Notes: generated by a model from the letters alone, not told the origin. A stretch of DNA of 64,000 bases from Eikenella glucosivorans (GCF_016025525.2 NZ_JACSGR010000003.1:62001-126000); one strand, 5' to 3'. Counted from the first letter of the stretch, positions 32,474 through 41,120 are shown. Numbers and translations: made by a program.

Positions 32474-32616
32474 AGGCTACCTGAAAATTTTAGCTTTGCA
32501 GAAACTGCGCTGCGTTTTAACTCTGTTGAAGCTTGCGCTTTCGCTTCGCAGAAACTCAGCTTGGGCTGCGCACAGGCATCGTTTTAATTTGGTTGAAGCT
32601 GCGCTTTCGGTAGCCT
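32474..32616. repeat. Composite DUS-linked modules
   Basis: A DUS followed by two TAGCTTTGCAGAAACT / CGCTTCGCAGAAACT units, each trailed by a TTTTAA-TTGAAGCT-GCGCTTTC unit, ending in a decayed DUS (GGTAGCCT). It is the same pair of modules as at 45155-45285. Confidence 0.6.
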
Positions 32617-32793
32617 TTTGGTTGCGCGGCGGTGTCAGATTGGTGCAGGTTTGCGCGTTTGGCTGTTTTCGGCGGCGGTTTTGTGTCATAATCCGCGCCC
32701 TGCCTGGCTGGAAAGCCGGGCATCAGGAGTTGGCGCGGGTTTTCCGGCTCGGCCAGCTTGTCCGCCGCAAGGCATATTTTTTGGAGTTTTATT

Positions 32794-33063
32794 ATGGCAC
32801 TGACCGTAGAACAAAAAGCGCAAATCATCAAAGATTTCCAGCGCAAAGAAGGCGACACCGGCTCTTCCGAGGTGCAAATCGCCCTTCTGACTTTCCGCAT
32901 CAACGATTTGGCTCCGCACTTTAAAGCCAACCCGAAAGATTTCCACAGCCGCCGCGGCCTGCTGAAAATGGTGAGCGCCCGCCGCCGCCTGCTGGCCTAT
33001 CTGCGCAATACCGATGTGGACACCTACCGCGATGTGATTACCCGCCTGAACCTGCGTAAGTAA
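32794..33063 (+). CDS. rpsO: 30S ribosomal protein S15
   Basis: 89 residues, the standard length. It binds the central domain of 16S rRNA early in 30S assembly and stabilises a subunit bridge. Typical sequence: FQRKEGDTGSSEVQIALLT, H-FKANPKDFHSRRGLLKMV, RRRLLAYLR, YRDVITRLNLRK. TTTTTTGGAGTTTTATT gives a good ribosome-binding site before ATG 32794. CATAAT at 32687-32692 could be its -10. In many bacteria S15 represses its own translation through the leader; I cannot confirm a leader structure here. Confidence 0.98.
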   Translation: MALTVEQKAQIIKDFQRKEGDTGSSEVQIALLTFRINDLAPHFKANPKDFHSRRGLLKMVSARRRLLAYLRNTDVDTYRDVITRLNLRK

Positions 33064-33080
33064 TCTGTTGCCCAAGTGAA

Positions 33081-33118
33081 AACCGTGCCGCCGGATGTGT
33101 TCCGGCGGCACGGTTTTT
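33081..33118 (+). terminator. Intrinsic terminator of rpsO
   Basis: 15-bp perfect stem (AACCGTGCCGCCGGA and its complement), 5-base loop, T run; 17 bp after the rpsO stop. Confidence 0.95.
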
Positions 33119-33272
33119 GGTTTTCAGGTAGCCTTTCGGATGTGGCTGCCTGAAAGTGGAAAGGGCGTAATAAATAGATAAATCTGCGGATTGCTGCTCT
33201 TCCTGCGGGAGTGTGGCAGGTAGCCTGTTAAGTTTCAGGTAGCCTTTATTGGGGCTACCTGAAATTTTTGGG

Positions 33273-33551
33273 CTAATGCTGTTTGAGGGGCAGTTTGATA
33301 TGGGGTTTGGCGGGTTTGGACGGGGTTTCGGGGGCGGGCGCGGGTTTGAGGCCGAGTTCGATTTGTTGGGCTTCGCTGAGGAGGTTGCTCCAGTCGCCGG
33401 TTTTGTACCAGTCGGGGCCGTCGGTTTCAATGGGGTGTTGGATGCGTTCGCAGCCGTTGCCGCATTGCAGGTCGGCGGCGGGGCAGTATTTGTCGCAGCC
33501 CCAGCAGATGCGTTCGGGATGTTTGGGGTGGATGGGGAATTTTTTTGCCAT
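33273..33551 (-). CDS. DUF3079 family protein
   Basis: 92 residues. The conserved part is KKFPIHPKHPERICWGCDKYC followed by a second Cys pair (CGNGC), which suggests a small zinc- or iron-sulfur-binding domain; then QHPIETDGPDWY. The C-terminal third is Pro/Lys-rich (PAPAPETPSKPAKPH) and probably disordered. Function is not known for this family. It starts at ATG 33551 with no clear ribosome-binding site. It is followed by a DUS and separated from the spoT 3' end by a DUS pair. Confidence 0.82.
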   Translation of the reverse strand: MAKKFPIHPKHPERICWGCDKYCPAADLQCGNGCERIQHPIETDGPDWYKTGDWSNLLSEAQQIELGLKPAPAPETPSKPAKPHIKLPLKQH

Positions 33552-33623
33552 GATGGTGTGCTGGGTATCGTTGTTTGTTTTATCTGGCGGCTTTGTGTTT
33601 TGCCGTAAGAGCCTGCTTTGGGG

Positions 33624-33657
33624 TTTTCAGGTAGCCTGATATGGGGCTACCTGAAAA
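33624..33657. terminator. Inverted DUS pair after spoT
   Basis: TTTTCAGGTAGCCT faces GGCTACCTGAAAA with an 8-bp loop, 18 bp beyond the spoT stop; can terminate the gmk-rpoZ-spoT operon. Confidence 0.65.
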
Positions 33658-33674
33658 TCCGGATGGGCGGGCCT

Positions 33675-36203
33675 TCACAGGCGCCGTACTTGGCGCACTT
33701 GGGGGATGGTGTGCAGGGCGTGGATGATTTTGCCCAGCTGGTCGTGGTCGGCCACTTGGAGGTTGAAGCGGAATTCGATGAAGCCGTCGCTGTTTTCCTG
33801 GGCGGAGGAGAGGGTGTCGACGGATTCGATGTCGGCGCCGTGGCCGGATACGGCTTGCGCCATGGCGGCGAGCAGGCCGTGGGCGCGTTTGGCGGATACG
33901 GTGAGGCTGGCGGGGTAGGTTTTCTTTTGTTCGATGCCATCCCAGTTGGCGTCTAGCTGCTGCTCGGGCGGGGCTTTGAGGGTGTTTGGGCAGCTGTCGC
34001 GGTGGATGATGAGGCCGTGGTCTTTCACCAGGAGGGCTTTGATGCTGTCGCCGGGGAGGGGGCGGCAGCAGGGGGCGAGCTGGATGCGGCCGCTGTCGCT
34101 GCTGCCCACGCTGATGGGGGCGATTTTCACGCTGCTGCTGTTGGGCTGTTTGCCGGCGATCTCGGCGATGTGCATGGCCACGGAGACGGGGGCGAGCCGG
34201 CCCATACCCACGTCGTAGAGGATGTCTTCGAAGCTGGTGTTTTTGCGGCTGAGGTCGTCGAGGTAGCTTTGTTTGAGGTCTTCGGAGAGGAGCAAATCTT
34301 GCGGCAGGAGGCCGGTGAGGGCGCGATGGAGGAGCTGTTCGCCGAGGCGCACGGCGTCGCTGCGGTCGATGTGTTTGAGCTTATTGCGGATGGCGCTGCG
34401 GGCGCGGCCGGAGATAACGAAATTGAGCCAGGCGGGATTGGGGCGGGCGATGTTGGAGGTGATGATTTCCACGCTGTCGCCGGTGCGCAGGCGGGTACGC
34501 AGGGGCACCATGGTGTTGTTTACGCGGGCGGCGATGCAGCGGTGGCCGATGTCGGTGTGCACGGCGTAGGCGAAATCCACGGGGGTGGCGCCTTCGGGCA
34601 GCACAAGGATTTTGCCTTTGGGGGTGAACACATACACTTCGCGCGGGAACAAATCGACTTTAACGTGCTCGAGGAATTCGATGGCGTTGTCGCCCTGGGC
34701 TTGGAAGTCGAGGATGTTTTGCAGCCATTGGTGGGTGCGCTGGGCGGCGGGGTCGTTTTCGGCGTTTTTGTAGAGCAGGTGGCTGGCCACGCCTTCTTCG
34801 GCCACTTTGTCCATCTCGCGGGTGCGGATCTGCACTTCTATCGGCAGGCCGAAGGGGCCGACGAGGGTGGTGTGTAGGCTTTGGTAGCCGTTGGCTTTTG
34901 GGATGGCGATGTAGTCTTTGATGTGGCCGGGCTTGGGCTTGTAGAGGCTGTGCAGTGCGCCGAGGGCGGCATAGCAGGCGGGGATGTTGTTCACAATCAC
35001 GCGGAAGCCGTAGATGTCCATCACTTCGGAGAAACGCAGGTTTTTTTCCTGCATTTTCTTGTAGATGCTGTAGAGGTTTTTCTCTTTGCCGCGGATTTTG
35101 GCTTCGATGTTGGCGCTCACCAGGCGCTGGCTGAATGCGCTCAGCACTTTGCCCACCACGTCGCGGCGGTTGCGGCGGCTGGCTTCGCGGGCGCGCTCGA
35201 GCACGGCGTAGCGGTTGGGCAGCAGGTATTTGAAGGAGAGGTCTTGCAGTTCGCGGTAGGCGTGGTTCAACCCGATGCGGTTGGCGAGCTGGGCGTAGAT
35301 TTCCAGTGTTTCGCGGGCGATGCGGCGCCGGCTGTCGGGCTTTTTGGCGTCCAGCGTGCGCATGTTGTGCAGGCGGTCGGAAAGCTTGACGATGATGACG
35401 CGGATGTCTTTAGTCATCGCCATGATGAGCTTGCGGAAGCTTTCGGCCTGGTGCTCGGCCTGGCTGTCGTATTCGAGTTTTTCCAGCTTGGAGAGGCCGT
35501 CCACCATGTCGGCGATGGCTTGGCCGAATTCGGCGGCGAGCTCTTCTTTGCTGGTGCCGGTGTCTTCGAGCACGTCGTGCAGCACGCCGGCGCACAGGCC
35601 TTGGGCGTCGATGTGCCATTCGGCCAGCTGCTGGGCGACGGCCATGGGGTGGGTGATGTAGGGCACGCCGCTGTTGCGGAATTGGTTTTGGTGGGCGCGG
35701 ATGCCGAAATCGCAGGCGCGGTTGAGCAGGGCTTGCTCTTCGGGTTTCAGGTAGCCTGCGGCGCGCAGCAGGGTTTGGCGGCTGCGCTCGATGATGAGGT
35801 GGTAAACTTCGTTGATTTGCCGGCGGCAGCGGTTGAGCTGGGCTTCGCGGCCTTCGCTGCCGGTGGTGTCGAGATGCCGGATGATTTCAGTGCACACGTC
35901 GCCGAACTGGGGCTGGAGCCGCGCGAGGTCGGCCTGGGTGCCGAGATCTTCCATGGCGGTTTGGATCAGCACGGCGCACAGGGCGTGCACGCGCTGTTTC
36001 TCTTCGGCCAGTGCGGTGGCGAGCTCGAAGGCGCGGGTGAGCTTGCCGGTGTGCCCCTGCTGCTCGGCGGTTTGGTATGCGTAGGCGCAGGCGGCTTCCA
36101 ACAGCGCCCAGCGCTCCATCTTTTTCAGGTAGCCTGTTTGGGCAAACAGGGCTTCCCGCAAGGCGGAGACGTGGGGATCGTAACCGATGCTGGCGGCAAT
36201 CAT
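33675..36203 (-). CDS. spoT: Bifunctional (p)ppGpp synthetase/hydrolase with extra N-terminal HD-like region
   Basis: 842 residues, about 120 more than usual SpoT. Domain order: an extra N-terminal region (1-148); an intact HD hydrolase (about 150-300; RAHQNQFRNSGVPYITHP, LHDVLEDT with H209-D210); the synthetase (GKEKNLYSIYKKMQEKN, MDIYGFRVIV, ANGYQSLHTTLVGP); TGS (VYVFTPKGKILVLPEGATP); a Cys-containing region (LAPCCRPLPGD) and a C-terminal ACT domain. Both catalytic centres look intact, so it should make and degrade (p)ppGpp. The extra region aligns by eye with the HD domain but has Gln81-Thr82 in place of His-Asp. It lies 12 bp after rpoZ, the standard partner. Confidence 0.92.
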   Translation of the reverse strand: MIAASIGYDPHVSALREALFAQTGYLKKMERWALLEAACAYAYQTAEQQGHTGKLTRAFELATALAEEKQRVHALCAVLIQTAMEDLGTQADLARLQPQFGDVCTEIIRHLDTTGSEGREAQLNRCRRQINEVYHLIIERSRQTLLRAAGYLKPEEQALLNRACDFGIRAHQNQFRNSGVPYITHPMAVAQQLAEWHIDAQGLCAGVLHDVLEDTGTSKEELAAEFGQAIADMVDGLSKLEKLEYDSQAEHQAESFRKLIMAMTKDIRVIIVKLSDRLHNMRTLDAKKPDSRRRIARETLEIYAQLANRIGLNHAYRELQDLSFKYLLPNRYAVLERAREASRRNRRDVVGKVLSAFSQRLVSANIEAKIRGKEKNLYSIYKKMQEKNLRFSEVMDIYGFRVIVNNIPACYAALGALHSLYKPKPGHIKDYIAIPKANGYQSLHTTLVGPFGLPIEVQIRTREMDKVAEEGVASHLLYKNAENDPAAQRTHQWLQNILDFQAQGDNAIEFLEHVKVDLFPREVYVFTPKGKILVLPEGATPVDFAYAVHTDIGHRCIAARVNNTMVPLRTRLRTGDSVEIITSNIARPNPAWLNFVISGRARSAIRNKLKHIDRSDAVRLGEQLLHRALTGLLPQDLLLSEDLKQSYLDDLSRKNTSFEDILYDVGMGRLAPVSVAMHIAEIAGKQPNSSSVKIAPISVGSSDSGRIQLAPCCRPLPGDSIKALLVKDHGLIIHRDSCPNTLKAPPEQQLDANWDGIEQKKTYPASLTVSAKRAHGLLAAMAQAVSGHGADIESVDTLSSAQENSDGFIEFRFNLQVADHDQLGKIIHALHTIPQVRQVRRL

Positions 36204-36215
36204 GGCGGCTCGGGC

Positions 36216-36422
36216 TTACTTGTTGCGCGAGAGGATTTCTTCGCCGATTTGGCCGGCGGCGATTTCGCGCAGGGCGGTGACGGTGGGCTTGTTGTTGCGG
36301 ACGTCGTCTACCAGGGGCATGGAGCCGTTGGCGAGCTGGCGGGCGCGGTAGGCGGCGGCCAGGGTGAGGTTGAAGTGGTTGGGGATGCGGCCGACGCAGT
36401 CTTCTACGGTAATACGTGCCAT
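36216..36422 (-). CDS. rpoZ: RNA polymerase omega subunit
   Basis: 68 residues, the typical beta-proteobacterial length. It helps assemble the beta' subunit and, with beta', forms the ppGpp site 1, which suits its place next to spoT. Conserved: MARITVEDC, NHFNLTLAAAYRARQL, DNKPTVTALREIAAG-like (here NNKPTVTALREIAAG). CAAGGAACAC precedes ATG 36422. It lies between gmk and spoT. Confidence 0.97.
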   Translation of the reverse strand: MARITVEDCVGRIPNHFNLTLAAAYRARQLANGSMPLVDDVRNNKPTVTALREIAAGQIGEEILSRNK

Positions 36423-36463
36423 GGTGTGTTCCTTGTGTTGTGTTGATGAAAAAGGATAAAGAG

Positions 36464-36503
36464 TTTTCAGGTAGCCTCTTTAGGCGGATAGGCTACCTGA
36501 AAA
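36464..36503. terminator. Inverted DUS pair between gmk and rpoZ
   Basis: Facing DUS copies with a 12-bp loop inside the gmk-rpoZ-spoT cluster; it may only attenuate read-through from gmk. Confidence 0.45.
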
Positions 36504-36506
36504 ATA

Positions 36507-37124
36507 TCAGGCGTTTTCGCCGCTGCCCGCGAGCAATTGGTGCACAACGGGCTCTTGGTTTTCGCGGCGGAAGCGCTGGGATTTGATGATGTGCAGCAGG
36601 GCGTTTTCGGCGGCCACGAGGTCGTCGTTCACCACGAGGTAGTCGAACAGGGCGGCCTGCTCGATTTCGCTGCGGGCTTCGGCCAGCCGCCGGGCAATCA
36701 CTTCGGGCGTGTCGGCGGCGCGCTGGCGCAGGCGTTGCTCCAAGGTGTGCAGCGAGGGCGGGGCGATGAAGATGCTGTGCGCCTGCGGCAGCTGGCGGCG
36801 GATTTGCTCGGCGCCTTGGGTGTCGATTTCGAGGATGACGTCTACCCCTTGGCGGGTGAGGCCTTCCAGGCTTTGGGTGCTGGTGCCGTAGTAGTTGCCA
36901 TACACTCGGGCGTATTCCACAAATTGGCTGTCTTCTATCATGCGCTCGAATTCGGGCACGCTCACGAAGTGGTAGTGCTTGCCGTTTTCCTCGCCGCGGC
37001 GCGGGGCGCGGGTGGTATGCGACACGGACACGCGGATGTCGGCGTGGTGCTGGAGCAGCCGGGAAATCAGCGTGGTTTTACCGGTGCCGGAGGCGGCGGA
37101 GATAACGAAAATATTGCCTTGCAT
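36507..37124 (-). CDS. gmk: Guanylate kinase
   Basis: 205 residues. It phosphorylates GMP to GDP with ATP. The P-loop reads ISAASGTGKTTL (residues about 8-19), a common variant of GPSGAGKS. The GMP-binding segment has SVSHTTRAPRRGEENGKHYHFVS and the lid RLRQRAADTPEVIARRL. It starts at ATG 37124 and is the first gene of gmk-rpoZ-spoT, which links guanine nucleotide supply with the stringent response. Confidence 0.97.
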   Translation of the reverse strand: MQGNIFVISAASGTGKTTLISRLLQHHADIRVSVSHTTRAPRRGEENGKHYHFVSVPEFERMIEDSQFVEYARVYGNYYGTSTQSLEGLTRQGVDVILEIDTQGAEQIRRQLPQAHSIFIAPPSLHTLEQRLRQRAADTPEVIARRLAEARSEIEQAALFDYLVVNDDLVAAENALLHIIKSQRFRRENQEPVVHQLLAGSGENA

Positions 37125-37290
37125 GGTGTGGGGAATATTGGAATGAGAACTCGGGCGTATTATCGCATAGCGTTCAGTGCTTTGAAAGGGCGCGGGCCGG
37201 GCTTGGCCGGCGGCGGAACGGGGTTTTCAGGCAGCCTTATCCGGGCGCGGGCGGGCCGGAGGCTACCTGAAAACCCGCAGCTCCCTGCGC

Positions 37291-37319
37291 TTTTGCTTTT
37301 GCGGGAAACGGGGTAAAAT
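37291..37319 (+). promoter_or_regulatory. Candidate pyrG promoter
   Basis: TTTTGC (37291-37296) and TAAAAT (37314-37319) are separated by 17 bp, 27 bp before the pyrG start. The -35 is a weak match. Confidence 0.4.
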
Positions 37320-37346
37320 CGCACTTTCCAAAACGGGCATTGCATC

Positions 37347-38978
37347 ATGACCAAATTTATTTTCGTAACCGGCGGCGTGGTATCTTCATTGGGTAAAGGT
37401 ATCGCCGCCGCTTCTATTGCGGCCATCCTCGAATCGCGCGGGCTGAAGGTAACCATGCTCAAGCTGGATCCCTACATCAACGTGGATCCGGGCACCATGA
37501 GCCCCTTCCAGCACGGCGAAGTGTTCGTAACCGAAGACGGCGCCGAAACCGACCTCGACCTCGGCCACTACGAACGCTTCATCAACACCACGCTCACCCG
37601 CGCCAACAGCTTCAGCGCCGGGCAGGTGTATGAAAACGTGATCGCCAAAGAGCGGCGCGGCGACTATCTGGGCGGTACCGTGCAGGTGATCCCGCACATT
37701 ACCGACGAAATCAAACGCCGCATCCACGAAGGCGCGGGCGATGCGCAAGTGGCGCTGGTGGAAATCGGCGGCACGGTGGGCGACATCGAATCGCTGCCCT
37801 TCTTGGAAGCCATCCGCCAGATGCGCAGCCAGCTCGGCCGTGCCAACACCCTGTTTGTGCACCTTTCCTATGTGCCCTACATCGCCGCCGCCGGCGAAAT
37901 CAAAACCAAGCCCACCCAGCATTCCGTGAAAGAGCTGCGCGAAATCGGCATCCAGCCCGACGTGCTCATCTGCCGCATGGACAGGCCGCTGCCCGAAGAA
38001 GAGCGGCGCAAAATCGCCCTGTTCTGCAACGTGGAAGAGCGCGCCGTGATCGGCTGCTACGACGCCGACAGCATCTACAAAATCCCCGAAATGCTGCACG
38101 GGCAGAACATCGACGACGCCATTTGCGAGCAGCTCCAGCTCAATGTGCAGCAGGCCGACCTCACCGAATGGCGCAAAATCGTGTATGCCATCGAGCATCC
38201 GAAGCACACCGCCAACATCGCCATGGTGGGCAAATACGTGGACCTCACCGAATCCTACAAATCGCTCAGCGAGGCCCTGAAGCACGCCGGCATCCACACC
38301 GAAACCGAAGTGCGCATCACCTATATCGACAGCGAGAACATCGAAAAGGAAGGCACTGGCTGCCTGAAAAACTTCGATGCCATCCTCGTGCCCGGCGGCT
38401 TCGGCGTGCGCGGCGTGGAAGGCAAGATTGCCGCCGCCCGCTATGCCCGCGAACACAAAGTGCCCTATTTGGGCATCTGCCTCGGCATGCAGATTGCACT
38501 GATCGAGTTCGCCCGCCACCAGGCCGGCATGGCCGGCGCCAACTCCACCGAATTTGATTTGAAAACCCCCTATCCCGTGGTGGCGCTGATCGACGAATGG
38601 CAAACCGCCGACGGCGCGGTGGAAACGCGCAACGAGCACACCGGCTTGGGCGGCACCATGCGCCTGGGCGCGCAGGAGGTGGAGCTTGTGCCCGGTAGCC
38701 TGGCCGCCACCGTGTACGGCAGCACCCGCATCAAAGAACGCCACCGCCACCGCTACGAGGTAAACAACCATTTCGTGCCCGCGCTGGAGCAGGCCGGCCT
38801 GGTGGTGAGCGGCGTATCCAGCGGGCGCGAACGCCTGGTGGAAACCATGGAGCTGCCGCAGGGCGAGCACCCCTGGTTCTTCGCCAGCCAGTTCCACCCG
38901 GAATTTACTTCCACTCCACGCAAAGGGCACCCGCTGTTTACTTCGTTTATCAAGGCGGCCTTGCAGCATAAGGAATAG
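37347..38978 (+). CDS. pyrG: CTP synthase
   Basis: 543 residues, standard length. It makes CTP from UTP with ATP and glutamine. The N-terminal synthetase domain has FVTGGVVSSLGKGIAAAS and DPYINVDPGTMSPFQHGE; the C-terminal class I glutamine amidotransferase has PYLGICLGMQ (Cys near 378) and the His-Glu pair in SQFHPEFTSTP. It starts at ATG 37347. Divergent from gmk; a DUS pair follows the stop. Confidence 0.98.
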   Translation: MTKFIFVTGGVVSSLGKGIAAASIAAILESRGLKVTMLKLDPYINVDPGTMSPFQHGEVFVTEDGAETDLDLGHYERFINTTLTRANSFSAGQVYENVIAKERRGDYLGGTVQVIPHITDEIKRRIHEGAGDAQVALVEIGGTVGDIESLPFLEAIRQMRSQLGRANTLFVHLSYVPYIAAAGEIKTKPTQHSVKELREIGIQPDVLICRMDRPLPEEERRKIALFCNVEERAVIGCYDADSIYKIPEMLHGQNIDDAICEQLQLNVQQADLTEWRKIVYAIEHPKHTANIAMVGKYVDLTESYKSLSEALKHAGIHTETEVRITYIDSENIEKEGTGCLKNFDAILVPGGFGVRGVEGKIAAARYAREHKVPYLGICLGMQIALIEFARHQAGMAGANSTEFDLKTPYPVVALIDEWQTADGAVETRNEHTGLGGTMRLGAQEVELVPGSLAATVYGSTRIKERHRHRYEVNNHFVPALEQAGLVVSGVSSGRERLVETMELPQGEHPWFFASQFHPEFTSTPRKGHPLFTSFIKAALQHKE

Positions 38979-38998
38979 GCGCGTGTGTGATTGAATAA

Positions 38999-39037
38999 AG
39001 GCTACCTGAAAACGCAATTCGGATTTTCAGGTAGCCT
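38999..39037. terminator. Inverted AG-eikDUS pair after pyrG
   Basis: Facing DUS copies with an 11-bp loop, 20 bp after the pyrG stop. Confidence 0.7.
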
Positions 39038-39079
39038 CAAATATGGGCTGGTTATGCTGCGAGTTTGGCGGCACTGGGC

Positions 39080-39505
39080 TTAGTTTTGGAGGTCGTTGCA
39101 GCTAATCCGCTGTTCGCCGGTGGACTCCCAATGGTAGTCCACCACCATGTCGTTGGCGTCGGTGTAGTAGGTTTGGTAGAGGTTGCGGCCGTAGCAGACG
39201 TCGGCGTAATAGGTAGTTTGGCCGGTGAGCATGCCGGGGTTTTGTTGGGTGCCGAGGTTTTGGCGGCCGGCGTAGCGGGTGCGGTAGTATTGGTAGGTGT
39301 AGGCGTAGCGGTTGTTGCCCACTTTGCGGCGTCCGGCATTGGGGCGGCCGCCGTGTTCGCGGAACACTTCGTTGATGTGCTGGCCGACGTGGCGCTGCAT
39401 GGTGTCGTCGAGGGTGGCGCAGCCGGCCATCAGGAAAACGGCGGCGGCAATCAGGCCGAAGCGCGGCAGATTTTTAACTCGCGGGGGAGGGAGTGCTGTA
39501 TGCAT
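39080..39505 (-). CDS. Lipoprotein of unknown function
   Basis: 141 residues. The signal region (MHTALPPPRVKNLPRFGLIA, then AAVFLMAGC) ends in a lipobox (LMAGC). The N-terminal part before the hydrophobic stretch is long, so a start further in is possible, but no Met lies there. The mature domain is Tyr/Thr/Asn-rich (YAYTYQYYRTRY, QTTYYADVCYGRNLYQTYYTDAND) with two Cys besides the lipid Cys, likely disulfide-bonded. DTMQRHVGQHINEVFREHG resembles the start of small lipoproteins of the SmpA-like type, but I cannot place it firmly. Confidence 0.7.
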   Translation of the reverse strand: MHTALPPPRVKNLPRFGLIAAAVFLMAGCATLDDTMQRHVGQHINEVFREHGGRPNAGRRKVGNNRYAYTYQYYRTRYAGRQNLGTQQNPGMLTGQTTYYADVCYGRNLYQTYYTDANDMVVDYHWESTGEQRISCNDLQN

Positions 39506-39571
39506 GTTTTGCTCCTTGCTGTTTGAAATTACAAGGAATAATACAGGCGGTAGGATGGGTTGGCAAGCAAA

Positions 39572-39631
39572 AGGCTACCTGAAAAATTAGCTTCGGTTTA
39601 ACTGCGTTGAAGCTGCATTTTCAGGTAGCCT
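39572..39631. repeat. DUS pair enclosing a TTTAACTGCGTTGAAGCT module
   Basis: AGGCTACCTGAAAA and its complement enclose the TTTAACTGCGTTGAAGCTGC motif seen at many other DUS sites. It lies 19 bp after the NRAMP-like stop and can act as its terminator. Confidence 0.55.
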
Positions 39632-39650
39632 TTTACTTGGCGGCTGATGT

Positions 39651-40919
39651 TTATTTGAGGGAATCCAACAGGCCGCTCAAATCCAGCAGGAAGAGCAGGG
39701 TGAAGCCGGTAAGGTAGATCAGGCCGATGATGGCGAGGAAGTTCATGCCGGCGGTGAGCTTGTGGCGTTTGTCGCCTTTCACCAGGCGGTAGTTCAGCCA
39801 GGCAAACACGGGGGCGGCGAGGAAGGCGGTGATCATGGCGAATTTGAGCAGCTCGGCCATGGCGCTGTTGAACCAGAAAATCACGGCCAGGCCGGAGCCG
39901 GCCACCCAGATATTCCAGGCGAAAAGCTCGATGTTGCCGGTTTTGTCGCGGCCGCGCAGCAGGCGGATGGGCTCGGCAATGGCGCGGGCGTAGCCGTCTA
40001 CCACGGTGATGGTGGTGCCGTACATGCAGGCGAAGGCGATGAAGGCCACCAGCGGGCGCGACCAGTCGCCGATGGTAACGGCATACATATTGATCAGCTG
40101 GTTCACGTATTTGCCGCCCGCCATCTGCACTTCTTCGCCGTTGCCGTATTGTACATAGGCACCCAGGGCGAGGAACACCACGGCCAACACGGCGCTGGTG
40201 ATGAAGCCGACGTTGAAGTCGAAAATGCCGTCGCGGTAGCTGGAGGGGTTGAGGCGCTGTTTTTCGGTTACCCACAGCGAATTGATGGCGGAAATTTCAA
40301 TCGGCGCGGGCATCCAGCCCATCAGCGCGATCAGGAAGCCCAAGCCTGCCAGCGTCCACGGCGTGGGTTCGACAAAGCCGGGCTTCATCTGCATACCGCG
40401 CGACATGGCGATGGCGGCGGCGGCCACGGTGGCGATGGTGAGGCTCACGATGATGATTTTGGAAACGTTGTCCAAAGCCTTGTAGCGGCCGCTGGCAAGG
40501 ATAATCAGGCAAGAAAGCATCACCAGCGCGGCGATGGCGCCCGTGTCCAGCGTGAGCGAGGGAATCGCCATTTTCACGATGGCGGCGGTGACCACGGCCA
40601 CTGCGCCGGCGTTGATGGTGGCCGAGGCCACGCACAAAATCAGGAACACCCACAGGTAAACAGGGCTTTTCTCGGCATAGCCTTCAATCAGGCTTTTGCC
40701 CATGTCCAGCGTGTAGTGCGCGCTGAAGCGGAAGAAGGGGTATTTGAACAGGTTGGTGAGGATGATGATCAGCGCCAGCTGCCAGCCGTAGAGCGCGCCG
40801 GCCTGGGTGGAGGCGATGAGGTGCGAGCCGCCCACTGCGGCTGAAGCCATCATGATGCCGGGGCCCAGCGCGTTGATTTTACTTTTCCAAGTGGAAGCGT
40901 GTGTATGTTGTTCAGACAT
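39651..40919 (-). CDS. NRAMP-related transporter lacking canonical metal-site motifs
   Basis: 422-residue membrane protein with about 11 helices and the overall sequence pattern of the NRAMP family. The first helix reads GPGIMMASAAVGGSHLIAST and lacks the DPGN metal-binding motif of MntH; the sixth reads GWMPAPIEISAI instead of the MPH motif. So metal selectivity probably differs from Mn/Fe transporters, and the substrate is open. The N-terminal tail is short and His/Ser-rich. It starts at ATG 40919, preceded by a hairpin with a T run at 40951-40987 that could act as leader attenuator or as terminator of the upstream lipid cluster. Confidence 0.8.
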   Translation of the reverse strand: MSEQHTHASTWKSKINALGPGIMMASAAVGGSHLIASTQAGALYGWQLALIIILTNLFKYPFFRFSAHYTLDMGKSLIEGYAEKSPVYLWVFLILCVASATINAGAVAVVTAAIVKMAIPSLTLDTGAIAALVMLSCLIILASGRYKALDNVSKIIIVSLTIATVAAAAIAMSRGMQMKPGFVEPTPWTLAGLGFLIALMGWMPAPIEISAINSLWVTEKQRLNPSSYRDGIFDFNVGFITSAVLAVVFLALGAYVQYGNGEEVQMAGGKYVNQLINMYAVTIGDWSRPLVAFIAFACMYGTTITVVDGYARAIAEPIRLLRGRDKTGNIELFAWNIWVAGSGLAVIFWFNSAMAELLKFAMITAFLAAPVFAWLNYRLVKGDKRHKLTAGMNFLAIIGLIYLTGFTLLFLLDLSGLLDSLK

Positions 40920-40950
40920 TATCTTCTCCGCCCGTTGGGGCGGCCTTCAC

Positions 40951-40987
40951 AAAAAAAGGGCGCATTTTAACGTAAATCAAAATGCGC
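40951..40987 (-). terminator. Hairpin with T run upstream of the NRAMP-like gene
   Basis: On the minus strand GCGCATTTT, 10-base loop, AAAATGCGC, then CC and T7. It lies about 130 bp downstream of the CDP-diglyceride synthase stop and 31 bp upstream of the NRAMP-like start, so it may end the lipid cluster or attenuate the transporter gene. Confidence 0.7.
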
Positions 40988-41086
40988 GCCGATAAAGTTT
41001 CAGCTATTTTGTGTGTTATTTTTACAAAATAATGGAAATTTAAATGGAAATAATTAATTTATTGGCATGATATTTTATCAAACGGG

Positions 41087-41099
41087 TTTCAGGTAGCCT
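41087..41099. repeat. AG-eikDUS at the left border of the lipid cluster
   Basis: TTTCAGGTAGCCT, 21 bp beyond the CDP-diglyceride synthase stop. Resident-dialect DUS copies also lie at the right border (47776-47789, 47795-47808). Confidence 0.7.
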
Positions 41100-41120
41100 G
41101 CTATCGCTTTTTGCCCATTG

